Of a stretch of DNA of 64,000 nt, positions 51,771 through 62,830 are shown in pieces. A program made the translations under genes and the position numbers. This DNA is from Phylloscopus collybita (taxonomy: Eukaryota > Chordata > Aves > Passeriformes > Phylloscopidae), in the NCBI GenBank assembly GCA_027886175.1, contig JAJNNQ010000008.1, positions 7,505,001-7,569,000 of the forward strand. Reading direction: 5' to 3'. The notes below the pieces were generated by a model that worked only from the letters and a program-made list of their open reading frames with translations, was not told the DNA's origin and ran no database searches. Position 1 is the stretch's first letter. Each line of letters starts with the position of its first letter.

Positions 51771-54700
51771 GTAAGTATGTGCTGCTTATTATCACTTGGT
51801 TGTGTTAGCTCTAAAATCCTTGTGGAACTGACAGCATTAGACTACTAAAATAACAAGTTTTTATAGGTACAGATATTTTTGCATTAGTTTCAGAAAAGTA
51901 GATATCAGTAAAAAAGCTTTAGAAGAGTTTTGTGTTATAGATAAAAAGCGCTTTTTCATTTGCAGAGGACATTGAGTGAGAGTGCAGAGATTCTTACATA
52001 TGCAAGGGAGACTTTAGATTTATGTTTGATATGGCAGAGTGGGGAAAAAGTTTGGGGAGTGAGACCAAAATGGCAAACAGAACTTAGGGAGCTGTGCCTG
52101 ACTGTAGTTTGGGGAAAAATACTGACACAGAACAACTTTTACGTAGATGTTCACAACATCATTAGTTTTAGGTTTAATATATATTTCTTTATGTTGCCTT
52201 ATTACATAATTAGTGTGAAGTGTGAAAGGAGAAAGTACAGTATTTAGTTACATAGGTAGTTTCTAACAGTAGAAAAGGCAAAAAGTAAATCAGTCCCAAT
52301 GGTCACATGCCAAAACATAAATGCTCCAACCTTACAATAAATTTAAGCATTCACAAATCTTGTATATTTTAGAAAGATCAGATGAAGTCATAACAGTACT
52401 AGTTTAGGTGATTAAGGAAATAAAGTCCATATTTCCTTATTTTGATTAGGAACAGATCACTGCAAACCACACAAGTATGCAAATATATGCAGCCATTAAT
52501 TCTTGTAGATAAGTATATGGTTAAATTGACTCAGTATGGCTGTAAGCCAGCTCCTTACATATACAGAGGTATGTAATAGATTTTGTCAGTTTGAATGGTT
52601 TATTGCTGTATATAGACACTTCCTCTTTTTGGATGGCACTGCCACAAATGACATAATGAAAGAAATTAAACTTGTGGTGACCCACTTTAATATCTCCTTA
52701 GGCTTTCTCCCAGGCACTGGAGATTCTGTGGAAAGGGTGATATCCGTATATGAATCCATGAGTCCACATGCACACACACTTGTTTTTTAATTTGAAAAAG
52801 TTTGGTAGCTGGTTAGGATCTTCCAGAATATTAATATATACCTCCACACGTCAGAAGAAATGTTTAAAAATGCTCTATGGCTTTATGTTGATGTGTCTCT
52901 GTTGCAACAAAGATCGTTTAGAGACTCTTTGCAGAACCTTGTTTTCAGTTACTTATCCTTTTCCCTGAACTTGCAGGCCTTGTGGGCAGAAGGTACCTGG
53001 AGTGAGTACTTTGTGCTGATGAGCATTGCTACAGTCCCATTAGTTTTCATGGTGAATCAGGAGACTTATTTTCTTCATAGCACTGTTAGTAAGGGATAGT
53101 GCTACATTTGGAACATTCTCCTTTCCTTTCTACTTCATATAATTCTGTCTTGCCTATTGTGTACTGAATTAGGACATGGTTTTCACTTTGAATGCCTGGC
53201 TTCCTGCATTACAGCTTAACAAAGATGGACTTTATTGTTCCTGAGGTACTTTAGGATTGACAAATTCCATACTGTGAAGGTGAGGACTAATGACATTTGA
53301 AGACTGACTACCCCTATGCACTTCAAGGGACAAAAGTAATGAACAATTGTTCATTTAATGCCCTATTATTAGAAAGGACCACAAACAAAAGCAAAGGTGA
53401 GGTTAAAATTGTGTTTTAAGGCATGTGTAGAGGATTGGGGATTTGGTTTAAGCACAGAACAGTTTGCTGCAATTGGAAACCAGCATTATCACAGCAATTA
53501 GCCTTGGGCATAATCTTCCCTCTCCTATCTCCTGTTTAGATCATATATCAGCACCAGTAGTTCATGTTGTACTTGTAAGTAATGTACATCAAGTCTATTC
53601 CACTGTTCCACTTTTCCATTATAATGCCTATTTGACACCCTATTTAAAATGCATTTCATTTTACACAAAATAATTATTCCACTATTAATTGTGCACTCAT
53701 CTTTCCTTCAGTGCTCTTTGTTATCTGATTATGTTGAGTACGATTCTGTATATTACTGATTTCCAATTCTGTTACATACTAAACAGAGCCATTAGGAATC
53801 CTGTTTATAATGGTGCCATTAAAAATGATGTGCTGTCAAGAGTATCTTATAATGAAGTAGAGAATGTGTGTTTTCAAAGATATTTAATGACTATAGGGTT
53901 TTAAACTGCAATGGAATATTTTTAATGGATTCCAATACAATAAATCAATCATATATTGCTTGACTTAGTTACATTATATTAATGATAGCTCTGTTTTATG
54001 TAAAACTGAACAGTTCATTCTGGAATATTTTTTCCCTATCCCAGCCTTTGGTCTTTGTTCAGGATTTTATTTTAGATAAGTATTTATCTTAAAGATTGTT
54101 TTCTGGGTGATGTTTATTTCACCAGATTTGTACCATGATTAAATAGCTACAATACAAAACACTTTTAATGCATAATTTTAATTCTAAGTGAAAGACAGCA
54201 CTAGAAAACCTACAAGCTCTTTTAAAAAAAGGAGAACTTTGCCAGTAGTCATTAGGACTTTGGGTGATTCCCAGCAACCCAGGAGTGCTGTGCTGTCATG
54301 GAACACAGAACGAGAGGGAACCCACCCCTTGCTACACCCAGGAGAGAAACAGGGACTGCAGAAGACAGTCTGAGGTGGGGAAAACCTGGATAAGTCCGTG
54401 ACCATGGAATTTAAAAGCAGTGAAGAACAGTAGATATCCAAGCCTGCTGTTGCATCCCCAAGATACTCCTAGAAGCTTTCTAAAAGTGATCTAAGTGATT
54501 ACTTTAGATATTTGTGTAATGAGACAGAGTGTTACAGAACTTTTTTTTTTCTCCCTTTCTTCTTGCAACCCCTTGTAACTGAGAGTGTGGCCATCAGGTA
54601 GCAGGGCATGAGATAAAATAGAATAATTGTTATTATGGGACTGACTAGTGGAATACTTAGTTTGCTAAGTCTCACATTAGAGTTATTTTTTTATACTGTT

Positions 54701-55326
54701 GTATGTCTGTTCTTTGGTAGTCTGGTGGCAAACTTTCACCACCACAGGGGTTCAGCTTGAATTTGGTGTAACATCTTAGGTCCTATGGGTTTGAATTTTT
54801 TGGTTTTGTGTTTTCTTGATAATCTTCTGACACAGAGCCCATTTGTTTGGGTTTTGTGTGCACAGAACTTAAGACTTAATGAAAATTATCTTATGATGCA
54901 TTATGTCTCTGCTGCCTTTACTTCTCTGAGAAAAAAATGCAAGTGATTTTTTTTCTTCTATTTCTATTCCTATTTGCTTTTTTAGCAAGTGAGTTGCAAA
55001 GTAATCACTTCTTTATAGATGTGTACAAGGACATTTTTTGTGGAAATATCTTTACACTTGGCAACTAAAAATTAATTCTCATATGGTGTGTACAGAATCA
55101 GTGCCTTTCACTAGTGCTAAACTAAGGTATAATAAGTTAAATCAAGTTGTGAATACAGTAGGTCTTGGACCAGAATGCTGATTTCTAATCTTGTTCCAGT
55201 CATACTGTATAATTTTCAGTGTCCTGATGAGAAAAAAAGTGCATCTTCTAGAGCCATGAGCCTATGACTTTATTAATTTTCCTGTAGCTTTTTAAAAAGA
55301 AAATCGTGCATTTGGAGCTCCTCAGC
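51771..55326. other. Unique AT-rich DNA, no gene
   Basis: No recognisable gene or transposon. A GC-richer patch at 54190-54440 has short open frames on both strands with no family resemblance. A short T run lies at 54541-54550. Confidence 0.55.
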
Positions 55327-55503
55327 TGTTGCCACGCTTCGTGCCTACCATGTTTTGGTTTTGGGAAATTCTGTTCCCAGGCACTCTTCTAGGAAAATTG
55401 TACAAACAAGGTAGTTTACAATATGTGACCTTGTGTACCAGAAGAGTGCCTGGGAACAGAATTTCCCAAAACCAAAACATGGTAGGCACGAAGCGTGGCA
55501 ACA
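55327..55503. mobile_element. Foldback/MITE-like element with 64-bp perfect terminal inverted repeats
   Basis: Left arm 55327-55390 and right arm 55440-55503 are exact reverse complements over 64 bp with no mismatch. The termini are TGTTGCCACG... and ...CGTGGCAACA. The 49-bp centre pairs further: 55400-55412 (GTACAAACAAGGT) with 55428-55438 (ACCTTGTGTAC), leaving a 15-nt apical loop at 55413-55427. The hexamer CTCAGC abuts the left end (55321-55326) and recurs immediately after the right end (55504-55509). This is what a target-site duplication looks like. The element has no room for a transposase, so it would be non-autonomous. Perfect arms in a neighbourhood of heavily decayed repeats suggest a recent origin or arm homogenisation. 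Six-bp duplications occur in a few DNA transposon groups and some ERVs; I cannot assign a superfamily. Alternatives are a template-switch snap-back or an assembly artefact. Confidence 0.85.
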
Positions 55504-58289
55504 CTCAGCAGTGAAGCTTTTTTTGTTTTCTATTTTTGTGCTCTTAGGTCTATACATTTTTGAGGTGTGTCAGATTAGGCTGTGATAAATATCACAGAAC
55601 CTAACTGAAATAATTCTTGAGTATTTTTAGTAGGGCAATCCACTGAGAAGAGAAAATTGGTTAAAATTTGCTGACGAGATTAAGATTTGGCCATATGGCC
55701 TAAAAGGCAATATAAAAATTCAGCAATGTGTACATATTCTCTATTTAATTAAATAAGAGCAAACAAATGCTGCTTGAATTAATTTTTTTTTATTTTCACA
55801 TTAATTGAAGGATACCTAGTGTCTTGTTGAACTGAAGAATGATTTTTAGATCATAAATGTTTATTTTGACCTCATAGTAATTTATCATACTGCCAACTAA
55901 TTTCAAGCTCAAGAGAATTAGGGGGAAAAAAAAGGAATACTTTATTATTCTAGGTGATTGTTTTCAGATTAGTAGAGAATCATTGCAAATTTAGAAGGAA
56001 GCTGATAAAAGGAGGTACATCTCAGTATGGCCCTTCGTTCTGTCCATAGCTTCTGAGGATTGCTGTATTCACCAGTCTTGTCTTGGGTAAACCTCTGCCC
56101 TTTCTCTTGGAGGTTTTTGTATTATTGCTTCTCCCAGAACAAGTATTTGTATAATTGTTCTCAAACTCCCATTTGGAGTGAAGTTTATCAGGAGTGTATT
56201 AATGTAGAATTCATTTTTGTATCAACCCAAGTCAGAGATGAATATTTAATTAATATTCTGGACCAGCCAAGAGGGTAAGGACCTTTTAAATGGGAGCAGT
56301 GTGTGTGAACAGCTGCAGGTGTTTATCACTTCATTGTCATGTGTTTTTTTTTTCTTACAGAACACAGGTTGTTGACTGGAGTATAATCTACAGTGTTTCA
56401 TTGCAGAAGTTGTGTTATGATTACACATGTCCCAGGAATGCTCTGTAGTTAATGACAGTCATGCACTCTGACCCATATGATTTTTTCTGGCTTTGTTTAA
56501 AAAAAAATCTAATTACAAAAACACATTAAATCTCATGCAAAATAATAGATTAGAATCCAAATTAACATTAGACTATTAGACTAAAGCTACTAATGCAGTG
56601 GCTGAACCTTGCAAAAGGATTTTAAAAGAGCTCTGACTGCCTCTATCATGGATCTTTTACATTAAATTTACATTAAACACATTATTAAGCAAAGTAATAA
56701 TCCTGTGACATAATTCTGATTAATAATGTGAAGTATTGTGCAATGAACTTGGAGTGAAAGTTCAACCTTTTGGTTTTGATTATCATTATAGGAGACATAT
56801 CAGGTTTGTATATTTATTTACCTACAACTCTGAACCAGACTTAAAATGTCCAAATTTTCATTGGTGTTCAAAAAAAACCACCAACCCAACAAAAAACCAA
56901 AAAACCAAAACCAAAACCAAAACAACAAAAAAACCAACCAACCAAACAAACCACCAAAACATTATAGAATTTTCCTGTACTTAAAATATTTCATTAAGAA
57001 TCTTAAATTTCTCAGTTCTTTCCACTGTATTGTATTGTGAATATCCCCTTGTTTCATTCCTTGGTGCATTTTCAACAGTAACAGGAGCCACCCACAAGAA
57101 AGGTCAGATTTTCAAAGGAGCTCAACACCTGAAAGCTTCCCTAAATGAGCCTTGAAAAGGATTTTCACACCAATGACAAAAATGTGGCAGACCATTTTTC
57201 CATACAACCTTTCATCCCGGATACACAAAATACCCATTTATGAGTGAAGCATTGCTCATTAGTCTCATGGTAGGGACAATGGAGTAAAGTTTTTCAGTAT
57301 TCTAGGTTAGAACTGGAGATTTATATTCTTTGATAATAATCAGTGAATATTGAAAATTAACCTAGCTTTATGCAGTTGTAACTAAAAGCCATCATAGTGC
57401 ATGATTTGTTTCTCAAAATCCTTTCATCCTAATGGATTTAAAAATGTTAGGGGACACTGGGCTGCATAACAATAGTATGGTAACTGGGTGCCTCCTAATG
57501 AGATACATAAACAGACAGCAAATGTTGCAGGAAACCCTCTGCTGAAAGCAGGGTTCATAAATTTCTGCCCTGTGGGGATCAAGATGACTCCCTGCAACTC
57601 AGATACAATCACCTAGAGACAGATTTATGGCCTAAAACACTTGTTTGATAGTAGATACTGAAGGCTTTGGGAGATAAAGCATGGCTGAGATGGTCTGTAC
57701 TGCAGATGGATGTTGGGAAGCTGAGAACCCACTCCTGTGTGAGGGATTCCTCTAGGGGATGACAGGACAAATCTGTAAGACTTTAGCAGACCCCATCCAA
57801 AGCCCATCCCAGATGGATGGAATTCTGCCTATGCACAAAGCAAGCTTCAGGCTGCGGAACTTAGTGGGCTGAAATACAGGGTGAAGGCATTATTGTCTAT
57901 TAAATGCCTAAATTTTATTTTAGTCTTGTCCAGATCTAGGCCTAATACACTGAGATGAAATAGGTCACATACATATCCAAGATATGTATCACCAGAGGGC
58001 AGTGCTAAACTGGGAACTAAAATTTTATTTTGATGTGTAATTCACGTGCATGGAAAAAAGCTGCTTTTGTTCTGCTTCAAATATTACTATTTAAAAACAT
58101 ATTTTATTGAAACTAGTGTGTGTCTGATTTAGGAGCAATGAGAAGCAGGATGATTTTAATAGGTTCAAGGAAAAGAATGGTTAAACATTACTTGTTGGAG
58201 TTCAGAAGAGAGATTTTGCTCTGAATTGCTCAGACCCTGAAATAGATTTTGTTCTTCTTAAGAACATTGCAAGATTCAAATTATTTTGA
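55504..58289. other. Unique AT-rich DNA, no gene
   Basis: No recognisable exon. It holds an A/C-only low-complexity tract at 56869-56961 and scattered short A or T runs. A GC-richer patch at 57430-57840 has short open frames without resemblance to any family. Confidence 0.55.
56869..56961. repeat. A/C-only low-complexity tract, (AAAACC)n/(AACC)n-like
   Basis: Over 90 bp made only of A and C, with repeated CCAAAA and CCAACCAAC units. The lysine/asparagine/threonine-rich open frames across it are artefacts. Confidence 0.92.
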
Positions 58290-58550
58290 CCTACCCTGTG
58301 CTTAACTCATCAGAACCTCTGGTTCTCTCTTTTAGGTGGTGGGGAAAGGCATGTTCTGTCCTGTGCTGCTCATCCAGGGAAATAAGTCTTGCCTCAGGAG
58401 CTGTGGCCTGTGTCACGTACGGAGTCACGGCACACAAAGAGTTACTGCAATTTGCATAAAAATGCCAGAAAAGTGCAAACGCTGCTTCATTAATATGAAT
58501 GAAGTTCACAGGATATTTACAAATTACACAAAGCCCCCCATTTAAGAATA
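58290..58550. promoter_or_regulatory. Possible conserved block with perfect octamer
   Basis: Contains a perfect POU octamer ATTTGCAT at 58450-58457 and CATTAATATGAATGAA near 58487. CpG words occur in CACGTACGGAGTCACGG near 58414. TTCTCTCTTTTAG at 58323-58335 is also a good splice-acceptor match, followed by an open plus frame of about 69 codons. An enhancer or an unrecognised exon are both possible. I recognise no protein. Confidence 0.22.
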
Positions 58551-61194
58551 TATATATTTGATGCAAGTCACACACGGTGTGTGTGTGAAGCAGTTTCTGA
58601 TACTGGCATAACATGGCACGACAATAAGTAAATAATAATGGTTGTCTTCATCTTCATTGAGGCAGGAACTTGGATTGGGCACTGACAGTAACAGATGTAG
58701 CTGTGGATATTAGTTGAAATGAACTCCAGTGTAGTATATCACAGTAATAGGCTTTGTCAATATGAAGCATGCTGGAAAAGCAGGGACTTAAATCTGCATG
58801 AGGAAGTGGGAAAAGGGTCAGATTGAAAAGGATGTGTCTCCAGTGCTGATGCAAGGATTCTGCCTTTCCGGGGAGCGTGATGCTCTGTACACAGGGAATA
58901 ATGAGAGTATGAAGCATTTTTATTAATGAAAGGCTGGTTTCCTATTAGTCTGTGGTAATGAGAAGCATACTGTGTCTATGGAAATAGGAATCAAAACTGT
59001 GATCTAGTACACAGTAAAATCATATAAAATTATATCAGTCATTAAGGTTTCCTTGTAACGGAGCATACACAAGTAAATCTAGAGAGGCTTATGTATGAAA
59101 AATGATTCTTATCTTTCTTTTGCACTTGTGAGTCACCCATATGACAGTGTCTTTTATCATGAGCTGAGTGAAATATAAAATCTTTCTCAGGATATTATGC
59201 ATTAATCATTAATTTTTATGTTATGAAAACCACAGTATCACAGCTAAGTTGTAAAATGAACTACATCAACTTCACTTAAAGCTTAAAGCATTTATTTTAA
59301 AGTACTGGAATCTAATTCAAGAATGCAGTGCTCTGGTATCATCACTATTTGGCTTCACATAAATGAGCTCATCTTTTCATGAAGAATTACATTGCTAACC
59401 AATCCCACAGATTAAGACAATATCATGAGTATTGGGTCATTTTTTGCACTTTAATTACTATTGTAAACCTGAATATCAAACTGTAATTTTATAACGATTT
59501 TCAGATTGTTTACTAGTATGATGTGAAGAATGAGAATTTGGACAGTTGGGTGGTCTGTGTTTTATTTTAATAAGAGGTAAAGCTATATTTTTCTATGGAT
59601 TAAGTCGAACACAGAGAGAACTGTCAGTGTGAAAACAATAGAATTTATCTCCACTGATGTAGCTTGACATATGAACAAGAGCCTGAATTGTTGCCATGGC
59701 AATAAATGTGTAGGACTTATGCATGCATTTTCTGCTATAGGATTTTGATTAATGGCATTGACTAAATAGTCTGAAGTAGAAGAAACACTGCAGCAGGCCT
59801 GAGAATAGAGATGGCCTGGAATGGGTATGCACACCCTACTGTACACTTTTACTGGTAAAATAAACTGGTTGCAATCGGAGTTGTCAAGTCTCCAGTAAAA
59901 TATGAATTGAGGATTTAGCACTTACATTTAGTGTGAGAACTCGAAAAGACAGTCTCTTGAAAAATGAACTGTTAGAACACTTCTATTTTCATATATGGTA
60001 TTTCTACTTCTGGGATGAATGGTTTGAATGATAAAAATAGTCTTTTTCAACCTTAGTGGCTGTGGGCTCAATACTGGTCTTGATTCAGGAGACAATAAAG
60101 TATCTAACTCTGATTCATTCATTAAGGTATTGAAGCTCTGGGAGAGGAAAGGGTCAATGTCCAACTGAGCCAAAGTATTCATCTGGTGTAGGGAAAAGTG
60201 GTTTTCTGGGACTGGGGCAGGATGCAGAACACCTTGTGGGAGGTTTTATTAAGGGAATAGTCAGAGCTTACCAGAAAGGCCCCTAAATAACACAAATTGA
60301 ATTCAAGTAGATCTGATTGAAAATAATAAACCTACAGGTCTGCCTGAGTTTGTGTGGCTGTGTATACTTGGCTATAGTGCATTTGCAATTCTAAACATAT
60401 TTATTGTAAAAGCAATGTAAAGTCCTAACTAGTGTTTTAAAAGCTGTACTTGCACGGATTTTTCAGTGAATTCTGGAGCACGTATGGCAACTAATTGTAC
60501 GTATATGAGTGATTTATAAAGAAGTTTGGGAACTCTGAAAACAATTCCAAACAATTAAAAAAAAAGTGCCAAAAATACTTCTTATGTAGAATATGAAGAT
60601 GATTCTTCTGATTTTAAATATATTTTATTCCCTATTCATTATAAGAGCTATTTGTGTTTAATCAAGGGTTCAGCTTTCCTCCAGCTCATATTCTATTCCT
60701 AATCAACCCTGTCAAGGAATCAGACTGCTGAATTTGTGATGTAGCTATCATTTCTATGGTAATAGGATAGTTGATGAGCACAGTGTTATTGGCTTATTGT
60801 AGGACGAGGAAAAAGAAAGACTGGACTGTGTGGGAGGCAGTTAACAGGGACACAAGTGACTGTAGTTGGAGAAAACAGGAGCACAGGAAATGATGGCCAA
60901 TTAAAAGTATTTTTGTGAAAGGATTCCTTTCCAATTTGCCTCAATTTGAAGCTTTCTCTTATTTTATAAGCTCATCAGTACCTTAAGAATAGTATCAGAA
61001 ATACTAATTAATAAGCATGTTTCAGTGCTTTTGCCATTATACTTTATGCTACGGTGTCTTGATTTGTGCTTTGATAATTGCTCATTGCAAATGTTTGAGA
61101 CAAGAAGATATTAATTGTGTTAGAGTTTTAAAAACATGATCCTGTTTACCTGATCCTTGTGCTCCCAGTCTCTTGCTGGCATCATCTACCTTAC
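58551..61194. other. Unique AT-rich DNA, no gene
   Basis: A small (TA)n piece near 58549-58557 and a CACACACGGTGTGTGTG dyad near 58571-58587 are the only notable simple sequences. Minus-strand open frames at 58654-58917 and 59583-60182 have no recognisable content. Confidence 0.55.
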
Positions 61195-61325
61195 CTTGGC
61201 ACGTCCGTTTCTCCAGTGGGACACAGCATGGTGATGGAACGTGTTCCTTCTGGTCCAGACACTTTCTTGGGCTTTTCAAAGGGGGAAGTGATGGAGCCTC
61301 AGATTGATTTTCATGCATTCCAAAC
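61195..61325 (-). other. Candidate internal exon, unidentified
   Basis: On the minus strand a strong acceptor, CTTTTTTCCCCTCTACTTCC then AG (61327-61326), precedes a 131-nt interval. It ends CCAAG followed by GTAAGG (61194-61189), a good donor. Of the three frames only one is open throughout. It reads FGMHENQSEAPSLPPL, then KSPRKCLDQKEHVPSP, then CCVPLEKRTCQ. The peptide is rich in proline, serine, lysine and cysteine, like a disordered segment, and matches no family I know. The frame stays open beyond both ends. I see no partner exon, promoter or polyadenylation site. It may be a coding or non-coding exon of a gene whose other exons lie elsewhere, or chance. Confidence 0.28.
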
Positions 61326-62609
61326 CTGGAAGTAGAGGGGAAAAAAGTTAATGTGAGACCACCATATTTGTCCTTGGATCTCTCACATGAATAACGCTGC
61401 TCTTTTTGGCTCCCATGCCATCTGCCACTGAGTAGTGCATCACAGGTCTGCCTTCTTTTCCACACCTCTTCCAAAGCAAGGAAGAAGGAAAGGCATGCAA
61501 AAACAACCCAGAGAGCTTATTTTAAGGATAAGAATGTTTAATTTCATTGGCTTGTGCTTTTGGAAGTGTTTTTACCATGTCTAGTCTATTACTGTGTAAC
61601 TCCTCTGTTTCTCGCACCTTTCATGACTTTCAAAGCTCCATCTCTGGCCCAGGTCTTTCTTTCATGTAACCTTCCTCTGCTGGAGGTGTCCTTCAGCAGT
61701 GCTGTTCTCAGTGTAGGAACAGCACATCTCTGGAAAAAGAAGGATTCCAACCAAAGTAACTGTATGTGGTATAACAAGTAGCTGTGGTATGAACAGCCAG
61801 AGGGAATAAAGCTGGTGCTGATGTTCACACTGAAGACCTAACCAGGAAAGGTCATGAATCAAGTCACTCTTACCTGAGGAAAATCTTGAAATCCATTTGA
61901 ACTTAGGTAAAAAGCAAAAGTCAAAGTAGCTGTTCTGTAGTCATTCGTAACTTGTTAGCAATGGAAGGATTCTTCACAGTGCTTATCAGTATCTCAGTAT
62001 ATATAAAGGGTGTTGCCAGAATAGCCTTAAAATCATTCTCTCATTCATCTCTACTGGACTACCAAAAGGGAGCTCTAATACAAGCCCAGTGCAGGGCAGA
62101 AGGGACTGTCAAGACTGGAGATATCACAGCACATTCATGGCTTTGACAGGTTATCACCTTAATAAGAAGGCTGTCAGAGACCTTCCAGCTCCCAAGCAAG
62201 AAGATAGACCAGGCCAATTATCCCGATTCAGCCACAAAAATAATGGACTTGAATGAAATTCCAAAGCCTGCTAATGGACCCTGGAAGTGGCTGAGAAGCT
62301 GAGGAGTTAGTGAAGCATTGTCATTGCACATTGGCCTTTGCAAACGCTGGCCAGCAGTAAGTACTGTGATCAGCTCTGGTTCTCAACTTAATATCCTCTC
62401 CATATTGCATAGATTATCTCAATTTTTGTGACCTCTTCTGCCAGATGAGAAGCAGGGGTAGGGATTCAAATGACAATAGGAAAAAAATCCCAAACATCAT
62501 GAAAATGAAGTTAAGCAAAGAATCTCTTCTTCAGAGGCTGTACTGAAGTTGCATTACAAATTTACACAGTTTTAAATTGATCTGAATAATTTTAGAGGCA
62601 ACCTTGCTA
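61326..62609. other. Unique DNA, no recognised gene
   Basis: Moderately GC-richer than much of the window, with several short overlapping open frames. No exon, RNA gene or known repeat is recognised. TATATATAAAGGG near 61998-62010 is TATA-like, but no transcript is evident. Confidence 0.5.
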
Positions 62610-62830
62610 ATCTGATGTAGGAGGATGGAGCCAGGCTCTTCGTGATAATGCCAAGCAATAAAAAAAAGCAGCAACAGGCACAAACTGTTGCACGGGGAGT
62701 TCCACTTGATGATGAGGAAGAGCTTCACTATGCAGTGACCAAGCATTGGAACAGGTTGTCTAGAGAGGGTGTGGAGTCTCCTTCCCTAAAGAAAATCAAT
62801 AGCAGCCCTATTCCATCACACCATCTAAAA
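62610..62830 (+). mobile_element. CR1 LINE fragment (3' coding-proximal region, lacks 3' end)
   Basis: In plus orientation GGAGGATGGAGCCAGGCTCT (62621-62640) is followed by 'ggcacaaactgttgcacggggagttccact' (about 62677-62706). Next come a degraded 'atgaggaagagcttcactatgcagtgacc' and AAGCATTGGAACAGGTTGTC (62741-62760). The segment ends with GTGGAGTCTCCTTCCCT (62771-62787). This is the order of an avian CR1 subfamily upstream of its terminal 3' UTR. Resemblance fades after about 62790, and the ATTCTATGAT terminus is missing, so it has lost its 3' end. It is non-coding and inactive. Confidence 0.85.

Noticed and set aside
55322..55557. Several short frames on both strands with mirrored peptides (MFWFWEILFPG repeated)
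   Set aside because: They arise because the inverted-repeat arms read the same on either strand. There is no evidence of coding.
56736..57040. Lysine/asparagine/threonine-rich frames
   Set aside because: Encoded by the A/C-only low-complexity tract.
58571..58587. CACACACGGTGTGTGTG dyad as a regulatory palindrome
   Set aside because: It is a meeting of CA and TG dinucleotide runs, so it is ordinary simple sequence.
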